Shown here one piece after another: positions 49,101 through 61,100 of a stretch of DNA of 64,000 bases. The notes beneath the pieces were generated by a model. That model was given only the letters and a program-made list of their open reading frames with translations, was not told where the DNA came from and made no database searches. Every line of letters starts with the position of its first letter. The stretch's first letter is position 1. Location: contig JADANN010000174.1 in assembly GCA_018806985.1 (NCBI GenBank), positions 501,001-565,000 on the forward strand. The letters run 5' to 3'. The position numbers and the translations under genes are program-made. This DNA comes from Angiostrongylus vasorum. Its lineage: Eukaryota > Nematoda > Chromadorea > Rhabditida > Metastrongylidae.

Positions 49101-52100
49101 ACGTATAACTCTTCATATACTCCCATAGAAATGGTGAATCCTCCGGTTTTTCGCCATAGTTCAGCTTTATAGAATCTCCCCAGCAAACCAATTCACGTCG
49201 AAGGTACACCTTAAACAATATTATTGGAGGAAATGTAAGACCATGCGAAAAAAGGAAGATGTCACCTGTGAATCAGGCAGAGCGAAGTTTTTCAACGGAT
49301 CCGCGCTCATCACCCAGCCGTTGAAAGCATGAAGAAACCGAGAGGTGTCCGGATTGTATGCCAATTTTTCGTCCTCTTCCCATGATATCGAGTCACCATG
49401 GAAAGAAAAATAACTGAAATAAATGACAAAAATATGCATTTAGATGGTACAATGATAGAAACGAATAAACAAACTGAGCAAAAAAAAAGTGAAAAATGAA
49501 GTCTTTTCTATACTTGAATGGCCTATCATCTTAAAGAATCATAAGAGAACCAGCACAATTTTGATTAGACAGGTGTCTGCAACTACTGCTCCACCTGTGT
49601 GTACCAAACAAGCTCTTCACCACAGTAACCCTCTCGCGTATATTAACAGGGTTGAATGAAGCTCAACAGTTGTGCAATCTCGTCTGCAGCAGGAGGACCA
49701 CGTGCAAAAGGAGACAGATGTCTCTTTGCTGGTACAACCTCCTCTATTTGCAACTTTTGTCAAACTATGAAGAATCACCTAACTATCATTTCTGAAAAGG
49801 CTTCAGTTCTACCAGAGCTCGCCGACTAGGGTGTCGATCGTCCTTTACCCCCCTTCCGACTGCTACACCTACTACTATACAATGATGCAATTCTCCCACA
49901 GCTTTTTTTCCTAGTTTCATGAGAAAAACTATTTGACACCTTCGGGCGGAAGATGTTCACTGCCATAATACAGTGGATCATAATATGGATTGGTGAAAAA
50001 TTCTTATACAACCATCACTCGGCCGATGATAACACCAACTTTTGCAGGGAAATGAAACGAATAGAAAAATATGTGGATAGACTACTAAGAAATTCACTAA
50101 GACGGTAAACTTAGATTGCGATTACTGCAGTCATTTGCGAAGTCAGTCAAACAAGATAGTTATTAATCAAAGCAGGTTTTGTTAATAATATAGCAGGGTT
50201 AAAAATTTGGTCAGAATCAAAACTCTGATTATAACTGCTGGTGAGATAGGGATTTTTTTTAATCATAGATTGCCTTATATTTAAATACTTGGATGGTCCG
50301 TCCTCAATAATTGTGCAGACCCCAGGAAAATTCCCATTTTTCAGAGTTTTGCTAGTTTAGCCATTGCGGTTCCCTGGAGTCCCGCAGTCAGCCTAGCCAA
50401 AGTCTGCCCCAGGTCGTCACCACCAGTGGCAGCTGCCGCCCTCGTGAATCAGAGAGAGATTTGCCGCCATGTGACTAGTTTGGTACTAGGACGGTGACAG
50501 ATCCTAGTATTGGTTTACCCTTTGCTGGGCTTCCTTAGGGGAACGCCGGACTCCTCAGCTTGGGGGGCCCTTCTAGGTTGATGAGTCCTTTTTACATCGC
50601 AGCCCGACACCCAAGAACACCTCCTAGCCACGATGAGAAGGTAAACCGTTGGAAGGATTGAAGAGATAAAAATGTAGAAATTCAAAACGCTCCAACCTAT
50701 ATTTACAGCCGATTATTTTTTTCGTGGCACGGTATGGTATGAAATACAGCGACAACAATTCTGAGAGATGAGAAAAAGTAGAACCTCAGGTGCGCTTCCA
50801 ACCCGCGATTACTCTTTCCAGGAGCTCACGTGTTATCCACTACACCAACCGAGGCCCTTCGTTTGCCTTTCTCCCAAACACGTGATTTCTCGAAAGGGCA
50901 GTCGTGGTTACAAAGTCCGCTTATGGTTTCGAGTTTTGTTTATTTCTCAACATCCTTGTGGTTCTAAACCTTAAATTTGAAATTATCTACACAGTAAAGT
51001 CTAAAACTTAGAAGTTTAGTGAAAAGTAATAGAGAAAAAGTGGAAAAAGTCAATTCATTACTTTTTTACAATTGGTTATATGAGCGTTCACCTACTCTGT
51101 AGTTAGTGGATGTCGCTCCGTAACAGCGCCCAGCTTCGGTCCTCCATCAGCAGTTCGCTGATAAGTGATGTGGCCCATGACGGCTCGAAGTCCAGCCATA
51201 AGAATGTACCAGGATTCCTTTCCAGCTGAATAAAGTATAAATGGTCATGGAGGAGGCTGAAAAGGCAGAATTGCAACGATTTCAGCAATACCTTCATTAT
51301 TCAAGAAGGTCAGGTGTTCCCTGAATGCAGCTGTGCATTTCGATACACGGTCTTCTTCAGATTCTGCATCATCTCTGCAATAACAAGGTCAAAAAAAAAT
51401 ACACGCTCATCCATTTGGATAACGTCGTCTGCCTTCTGTTTTATTGGTTCAATTTTAGTTGTGTTAACGATAAGCCGTTTTCATACGAAGGATCTCGTGC
51501 CGACTAGTTGTGACCCTACGTGAGCAATCCAGGGAGAGAACAAGGTTTAAACGGGAAGCAAAAAGGTACCCTTGAGAGATGAAGGTAACGTTCGATTGGT
51601 ACCTCCTTTTTCTCTTCTGCTCCAGATTAACTCAGAACGTCCTATGCACATTAGATGTATCATGTAAGCATTCGTGGATGTGCTAGCTTGAATGAGGAAT
51701 GCTTCCTGCACGTCAATTTGGCCAAAATCGTATGATCAAGTTATAGGACTTGAAAACCTGTAAGGTCTACGGTGACGATAAATGCAGTTCGAATTCGCGG
51801 ATGCTTTAATACATACGTTCCATGAAGGACCTGATTACATTTCACAATTTAAGAACATCAAGATCGAGTTCTTAAAAATTCACAAAGAAGTTGAAATCTT
51901 TACGAAGCAACGAGACTAACGCAGAAAAAACTTTGAAGACCTTAGTGGATGGTGGAGGCGAGGAAACGAATGGTAAGTGATGTCCTGTAGTGTAAAATAC
52001 TGTTTTCATTTACATGCTTGTTCCCATATGTTGTACGGACTTTAGCATCTCTTCTACCGAACTTGTCTTGCAACCGTCGTCCACGAAGGTCTTTGGCTTT

Positions 52101-55100
52101 AAGTGCGGCTTTGGCTGCTATTTGAGGGCTTTGTTTTCTTCATGGATATCGTTGGACGATGGATGAACTAGTTCGCCCAAAAATCTTGAAATAGCTCTAT
52201 CAGACCGTTCGCATACCTTCATCGCAGAAACTCGTCTGCTCTTGTTGATTGAAGAGAGTTTTTTCGCTTTCCCAGAAGACCGGTACCAACTTGCCGACCT
52301 CGGAGGGATGGGGAGCTTGCTTGCTTGGATACAGGATCAAATGAGCAGCGACAATGCGATTCCATATCATCTCTCACCACTGCTGTTTCCACAAGCCGAT
52401 CATGTCAACCACTAAGACAGAATTGACCACGTGATCGTGTACCAAATGTTTTGCCAAAGCGATTTTCCTAACGCACTCGACGTAGAGAAAGTGTTAGAAT
52501 TCAAGCAATGAATCTGACACAAGAATCTAAAACATAAGCGCGTAAAACTCTTGAAGCGTTCTGGATTAATTCCAGAAATGGAGAAATGAACAGTAAGGAG
52601 GAGTGTAATCTGAAAACGCGTGACATCGCGCAAAACGTCAGGCCGATCTTTCTGACCTGAGCCCGGTAAATTCCTGACCCTTTGCGGCTGGTGTCCACCA
52701 AATAGCTAGAAGACTTGTAATGAAGAAAACTGTGGATCTTTAAAAGAAGCCATTTAACTGTTCTCAAGACCGATTTTCTATTAACCTCGACACTGGATAA
52801 TAAATCTGTTGTTCTCTTTTTTACAGCAATCGCGAGGATGTTATTCAGCACACCTTTACTTCCTTACAAATATAACACATACAACACAACGGTAGCTCAC
52901 GTCTCGGCAGTATCGCTTTCTTCAGAGCGTAGAAGTGTACACTAATATGTAATTTACTAGGTCAAACGCTTCAACAACGCAAAAAGAAAGATGAAAAATC
53001 TGAACAATAATTACACGATCATAGGCCTCTCGAAAAATCCACCTTTTTACGTTTTCCACCAAGGAAGAACAGGCACTTAGAGTCGCATATGGTTGATAAC
53101 TGCACAACCCCACATCAAAAATCAGTTCTGAGATACGGGGCTAGATCACGTGTTATCTTAGGGCCAAAGCCTCGAGAAATTTGTGCGTTGGTGTTTTAGT
53201 CTCCTGTGCGATGATAACGACTTTTATATCAAAATCTTCTCCGCTATGTTTTTGTATCCTATACGTCCCTAGTGGCGTGCCTTGTTTTGATTTTCGTCTG
53301 CCATCTAGGTATTCTTTTATGCGGATAAAAGTCTGCCCGTTTCGCCAATATATTCGTCTCCGCAAGTACTACAAGAAATCAAGTATATCGTACCTGAACT
53401 CATAGACTAAATTACATATTAGTCTACCCTTCCAGGCTCTGAAGAAGGCGATACTGCCGAAACGTCAGCTATCGTTGTGTTGTATGTGTTATATTTGTAA
53501 GGAAGTAAAGGTATGCTGAATAACAACCTCGCGATTGCTGTAAAAAAAGAGAACAACAGAAGCCATTTAATATGCAGATGAAATATGTGCATTGAGTTTT
53601 TCTCTCCTTAGGTTATAAAAGTGCTAGGCTGAGTTGAATATGTGTCAATTTGACGTTCCTAGGCCCTGAAGAAGGACACCATCCAATACTGAGTAAACCT
53701 TTTATTGAGAACCTCGCATCTCTTCAAGAATAAAACACTGACTTACAACGAAATACAAAATCCATCATGAATCGGAATTTCTACCTTTTTGATTTGCTTT
53801 CGGGAAGAGACATAGATACCAATGAAGAGAAATACAGTGCACTCGTCCACCAGAGTCAAAACAGATAGAGACTTTAAAAAACCTGTTTCTATTGAAGATC
53901 CTCATGGCTTTTGTCCAATCAACCGAGCAGCCGAAACGTTTCCATTCCGGATCTTGCTCAACTGGTAAGAACTCATCGAGCGGCTCGGATGATGCTCCTT
54001 CTGGAAAAAAAAAGTGCCCGAACGGTAAATCTGAACGCAGAGATAAATATATAAACAAAAAAAATTTATACTTCTTGCCAGGTCCTCAAACTTTCCGACG
54101 TTTTCTTCGACGTTTACTTGAAAAAATTCATGAAGGCGTACTTTTGGCAAAACTTCCGTGCGAAGAATGTATTCAATTGTCTAGAAAAGATTGGAAGACT
54201 CTTAGGATAAAGTGATAGCAGCTTTAAAGTCCCTGTAAGCATGGAGAAAAGTTCGGAAACAAATCTCACATTGGTGTGATGCACAGAGTTCACCACGTCT
54301 GGAACGCCACGCGATGCCCACTTGTTCCTGCTAACCTCTACTCCGAAATGGTGGTACACCCTGAAGACTCCCAATCATTCTTTGTAAAGCTGGAAGCAAT
54401 GTAGCACACAAAGTCCAAAACAGAAGTGTAACCTTATCGCATGATTCCTGACTATTAGACTGCATTTCATATAAAAGCTGTAGAAATATTAGGTTGAGTA
54501 AAAAGTTCCACATGGTAATTTTTTTTCAAAAAAGTCATATAATAGCTAAGGAAAATTACGACACGTAGTGCACTCGGGACACTTCAAAATGGACAAATGT
54601 GGTGGTGAACGGGTGGTTGATTGACAATCAAGCGACATCTGATCACCGGACCAACTACGAATGGCGAAAAAAGCGATGACCAGAGTGCGGTAGCCACAAA
54701 CATCAACGGCACATTCGGCAGAATGTCGTATCCATAGCAACGGTAAGAACTGGCGGAGTCGCTTCGTAGCAGGAGACGCTAACTCCAGCGAGAAAAAACG
54801 CAGTTGGTGAACGCGTTAGCCCCCGGAAAGGATAACAGCACGTTCGGTCCCCGGAGCAAACCTGGGGTCCGGAGTTTTCCAAATATCTCTGCATCATTAT
54901 GGTTGTACCACACTTAATACCTTGCAATGAAAAATTGTAATAGGCAATAAATTACAGAATGACATTGCTGGTTTTTTTTCAATCCAAGAGAACTATGAAA
55001 AAACAGTTTTCTCTAGAGGAAATAGATGAACGAAATAAAACGTCTACCATGATGCCGTTGCTTGATGGGCAGGACACCGTTTAGTTTTCCGTCGAGTATT

Positions 55101-58100
55101 CAAACAGTCCCTCTCAACGATTTACCGCTTCATTGTGGCTGGGAAGTGTTCCTGGCTGTGGCGCTGCGATGTACAACGGAGGGATTCATCCCTCCACAAG
55201 GTCTCCCAAGCTAAGAAAGAGTCTGGCGTTTTCATCAGGAAGCTCAGTTAAGAATGAACCAATACCAGGACCTCGTCCTGTTACCAAGCTAGTCGCATGG
55301 TAGCAAATCTTCCTCTGATCCAAATTGGCAGCGACCGTTTGTGTTGATGACGACCTAAGGCAGACTTTGCGTAAGCTAACCACGGGACTCCAGGGAAACA
55401 ATGGAAAAAATTTTGCCGACGAAAAATCGAACAAAACCTGGTCCAGGCATAATGAGGCCTGAATATCTAAAGAATCTTCCGCCAGTCCTCATCGATATTC
55501 TGGTTCGCGTCTTCACCCATTATCTGTCGAAACGCAAGGTTCCTATTCAATGGAAGAGCAACAAGATGGTTTTATCGTTCAGAAGTGGTGATGGCCACGA
55601 TATCGGCAACTATCACCCAAACTGCGTATCGCCCTTCATCTACAAACTTTTCACTCGGGTCATCCGAACGTTGAAAGAACACTGGACGAAGGAAACCCAT
55701 GTGAGCAAGCAGGGTTTCGAAAAGGATTCAATACTCAAATGAAATATTGAACGCGCAGTCGAAATGACGATGCTAGGAGTATCCCGTGTCACGCAAGTAA
55801 GAGAAGGGATCCGAAGCTCCGTCCTGCGTCTACCATCAAAAAATCAAAGATGCCGCTCTTTACGACAAACAGTCGAAGATAAGGTGGGCCGGACACGTAA
55901 TGCGTATGAATGACAACCGATGGACAAGAGCCGTTAGTGACTGGATTCCTCGGGATGTCAAACGCACTGCAGGAAGAACACCGACCCAATGGTCAGATTT
56001 TTTCCTGAAAAGCCAAGAAGAACGGTATGATGCTCAACGAGTCCCCAGAACGAGAAGAACCCACTGAGTTACTCTTGCACGCGAGAGGGAAAAATGGACG
56101 ATTTACTGGCATCCGCTCCAGTCACTTGACGATTAACGTGACGACATGGTGACAGGTGAACTTTACCTTTGGTTTGGAATGGAGTTTATCTTTTGCACAA
56201 TCAAGAAGTTGAACATGTGAGATAAGACATTTGTGAGAAATATTTCGAAAAATTTACTACAGAAAAATATTTGGTTTAAAGATGAACGTCAAAAAATGCT
56301 AGGCAACAGCATTAAATAGGAAACGCATTGGTTTCGGTTGTGAATAGAAGCTTCATACAACATAAATTCTTCACGACGAATATGACGGTCCTAACACTTT
56401 TCATTTAACTTTGCCACTATGTGATTAGGTTTCTTCAAAAACGGTGGCGAAACTTCAAGTCCGCCTCCCCTTAGCTAGGTGTCTGGATGAAAATGCTCTC
56501 TTCGTTTTTTGACCTGGATAACTCTACTAGTCCGATGAATCAGCATCGTAGTTAAACAACAATAAACACCCTAATAGTTACTGCGAGGCTACGAACTACC
56601 AGTAAATCTATAAATAAAATTAAAAACCAAAGAAAAAAGAAATTAGGATGGGAAATACAGAGAGTAACCGAACCTATCAAGAACAAAAGCAGGCCGCAAG
56701 TGAGGGCTGTTTAAGCAGTTGTACCCGCATTCTGGATGTTCCTGTAATATTAAAGTTTTTTTAAGCAATAACTAGACCCCTTAGAACACTACGCTGGTTT
56801 TGCCTCTTCAACCGTTGATGTCTTTTCTTCAGATAGAACTAGGAACCTTCCAGCCCTTACGAAAACATGTACCCATTTAAAGCGAATATTTTGCTTCCTA
56901 TCAGTATGTGAGAGCTCATTTTTAATGTTAATTTGGAAAAGTGACGTAAAGCGATTTTTTTGCACCAATTCAAACTTGTTCAAAGCAAACGATTCTGACA
57001 TGAGAGCTGGAAGAGGGCAAGCACAAAGTGTAGCATCTTTCTCGAAAAAAATTCAGTGGATCTCATCATGAGGCGTACGCAGGATAAAACATAACGTTTA
57101 AATTTAGAAAGGAGTTATATGTTGCATTTAAAAGTACAAGGGGTAGAGAAGCGTGTTTTTTAACTTTCACTTCTAACTTTGATAATCACCGGCATCCCCT
57201 GACGTCCTGTCGATCGCTGAAAGACTCGAACAGACGCCAGTAAATCTTCCATTTTTTCCCAGTCGCGCGCAAAGAGTAGCCCAACGGGTTTTTCTCGCTC
57301 TAAAGACTCATGGAGCATCATATCTTTCTTCAAGGCTCTTTGTGAAGAACTCTGACCATCGGGTCGGTGGTCTTCCTGCAGTACGTTTGATATCCCGAGG
57401 AATCCAGTCACTAACGGCTCTTGTCCATCGGTTGTCATTCACAAGCATTACGTGTCCGGCCCACCTTATCTTCGACTGTTTGGCGTCTAGAAAGGCAACA
57501 TTGATTTTTGATCGTTGGTGCAGGTCGGAGCTTCGGATCCCCTCCTTTACTTCTGTGACATGGGATATTCCTAGCATCTCCTTTCTCCTGCGTGTTCAAT
57601 AACGCTGAGTGATCTTCCATCCTGCTTAAGCAGCAACCAGGTTTCTGACGCATACGTTAGGGCAGGAAGTACCGTTGAGTCGAAAAGGTGGGCACGGAGT
57701 CGGGTATTCTTCGTTCTCTTCACTACATCCCTCGATGCTCTTGAAACCTCCCCAAGCCGCTCGTTTCCTTCTGCTCAGCTCTGGAACTAAGTCGTTCAAC
57801 ATGTTGATTTCTCGACCTAGACAGACGTAACTGGAGCACTCGGAGACATTCGTTCCGTTGAGATGTTCTGTGAATGGGAGGGGGAGCATACGAAACCAAT
57901 CCGTTTCTCATGAAGATCGTTTTTTGTGAGATTTAGTCTACGAGCAATCTTTCCACAGGCTCTATCAAAGTCGGCAAGCATACGCTCCGCTTGGCTAATG
58001 TTTGGTGTTATAAGGACGATGTCATCAGCAAGGGCACATGTGGCGCAGTAGTCGGAGACGCCATGCAACACACACGTGTAATCGATTCCCGTGCCCATGG

Positions 58101-61100
58101 CCCACCAAGCGTTCTATACCTCCGGGGTCGGCAAATTGGTACCAGACTTATCTGGAAGGATAGCAGCACTGGCACGATACATCGCTAGGCCACTGCGAGT
58201 CGCTATAAAGGCCAGATAAGCATTCAATCACCTCCAAACGATGCTTAATGAAGTCGAATGCATGAGGCATCCCTCAGAGATTATTCAACGCCCAATGCTT
58301 TATCCTTCATCCTTTTATCACCAGCAAAGCGAAGATGGTGTATTTGCCAACCATCGATTTTCACTCCCATGTTATCCCACCCCAATGTTGGCATGACGTT
58401 CTCGAGGGTGGCGGTAAATAATTTTAGCGAGATGGCATCGCCTTGCCTAATCCCTCTTTTGACGTCGATGTTAATATCGTTGTAGAATGATGAAATCTTG
58501 ATTGTGAAACCTTTGTATAGCTCACATAGAGTCTTTGTATACTGACTCCCTGACTGTCCAGGGCTTCCATGGCTGCTTCTATCTCAGCAAGGCCTTCTTT
58601 AAATCGATGAAAGTGAGACAGAGCGGTCTTTTCTGCTCTCGCGATAGTTCAGTGAGACTTGTTATCGTGTGGATGTGGTCCATCGTACTAAATCCTTTAC
58701 GAAATCCTGCTTACTCACATCGCTATCCTTCGTTCAGTGTTCTTTCAATCCTCTTTAAAATGCCACGAGTGAATGGAAGGTTTTGAAAACAGATAGCAAG
58801 CAGATTGGGCGATAGTTGTCGATTTCGTGGAGGACTTTTTTTCTTCAATGATAGTACGGTCTCGTTGGTCTTCCAATGAGTAGAAGGTGTGCATTCAGAC
58901 AGGTAACATGTGAAGAGCAGAGCCAGTGTGTTTATGAGAACTTGCGGAACGTCCTTCAGGTGTTCAGATCTTTTCCTCTCCGGACCTGAAGCTGTTCGAT
59001 TTTCCACCGACGAAATAGCACGTTCGATTTCAGAGCGGAAAAAGCGGTGGTACGACATATCCATCCTCCTTTATTCCATATGATAACAGGAGGACGAGGT
59101 TATTGAGAAGATCTGAGTGGTTATCGGGAATGATCTTTCCATTGCTTTTTCTGGACGTTGTTACTGCTCGGCCTGGGCGTCGGAGTGCAATCACCTTGGT
59201 TTTACAATTGGCAAAGCCTCGATGGGCTTTGCGAATGCTTTTCCTAGCCTCTGCAGCTTCGACTATTACTGTTGCTCTTCTCTCTTCAAGATCTTCTTTT
59301 TATCGCCTGTCTGCACTGTTTTGCAAGTTCGGACGTTAGTTCGCGGTTGCCTGCAGTTCGTGCGCTCCCACACTGGCGTATCAGCTCGAGTGTTTCTGGA
59401 GACAGACGACTCTTGGTGACTTTCGAGCTCTCAGTTTCCACAGTGTTAACGTAAAGACGTTGAATGCACGATTGTATTCCTCGTTGATGTCATCCAGAAC
59501 CGCGTCTTTCCAACGGCCAACTAATAAATTGAATAAATCTTAGTTTATGATGGTTTTGTAACTTCGTTTTTTGAATTTAGCTGGTTTTACCCCTTTCCGC
59601 AAGAAATGAAATCTTGCGCCAAGGATGCGATGATCTGATCTCGTGTAGAATTTTGGGACAATGGCGACATCGCTTAGGCATAATCCTCGATTTACTATAA
59701 TGTGGTCTATTTCATTATGGTACTCCCCATTGAGAGACTCTCACGTGCAGCGTTGAGAGTAGGGGCTTCTGGAACTGCGAGTTACCGTCAATTTTCTTTA
59801 ACGTCATGATAAACTCAGACTGCCGCTCACCCTGCTCGTTCCATTCTAATCCGTCCGTCCCAATGTAACGTTCTTTAGACGTTCTTATGGGCCCCAACCT
59901 TAGCGTTAAAATCTCCAGTGATGACCTTGAAGAATGTATAATCTTCTCTGTAGAACTTCTCCAAGTCCATATAGAACGCTTCGACTTCTTCTTCGTCATA
60001 GTTTGATGCCGGCACGTAAACGACGAAAATTGTCAAAGCCGGTATTGAGCCACATCTTGTTAATCGTAAACGCCCCACTCGGGTTGTAAGCTGTTTGAAT
60101 GAATCGATGTTCATGGACAAACTCGTGTTGACGAGAACGCAGACGCCGTCGACTCCTCTATTGTAGCACGTTCCAAGGTACAGTTTTTCTGCGGAGTCAT
60201 AGACGCCGTTGAAATGGGCGGCGTCGTCTCGTCTCGGCTAGTCCGGTGATGTCGTACCTTTTCATTCTTCCTTGCATGATCAAGTCTTCTATCGAGAATT
60301 CAGTTGCAAATCTGCGTGCATTGTATGTACAGATCGTCACCTTAGTCTTTTGAGATTTAGGCAGCCTAGAATGGCCCCGAAGTTCTAGCGGCTTCTCCGC
60401 ACTCGTCCTACCTAACGATGCCGAATCGGGGGGCTCTTGCGGGGTCAGGGAAATGAGGCCCGTTGATTTTACCGTGTTTAGCTTTTTGATACCCACGTAT
60501 AGCTTGCTGGGCTCTGAAGGTGGGGGCTGGGTATACTCACGGGTAGTGCCAGTCTCTCCCAGAGTAGACATTGAGCACGCACACATACATGAATGCGCAT
60601 CCTAAAACACAAAAAGCATGTGCCAAATCGGCGCAGCAGAAACACAGACTCCATCCCCCTGGATTCACCTGCATCTCAAGGAAGCGAAGGCTGCATTTTG
60701 TCCGCCATTAACCCCCCTATCCACCACCTGGGAACGCGCCATGTTGTTTCGCGACTACCGTTGAACTTTAATAACAGGAAATAAAATATTTGTAGGGCCC
60801 TTCTGTGCAACGTACGGCGTTATTTTAGCACGTGACTGAATATTAACACAACCGAAAAGGTGTGTACTGAATATAACGCATTTAGCGCCAAAATAATTAC
60901 TTCTGCTTTGAATCAACATATTTCAGCTCATGTCGCAATCTATTATCTAAAATAGAAACGACTAAAATCTGCAAACTTTTGACTACACAAACTCTTCTAT
61001 CCTGTAACGATGAAACTCTGATTTTCTGGAGGCTACTGAATGCACTTCTCCTACTTATTTTGCAACGCTCGCATTTCGAACAAGGAAGAAAATGAAGAAC

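Noticed and set aside
52412..52851. 116-residue minus ORF as a gene
   Set aside because: Its start lies inside the Penelope-type arm, which is repeated inverted at 53437; it is read-through from the repeat.
58032..58096. Standalone tRNA genes at the SINE heads
   Set aside because: The heads have A- and B-box-like motifs and a closing stem but no clear anticodon arm, and they are always joined to the same SINE body.
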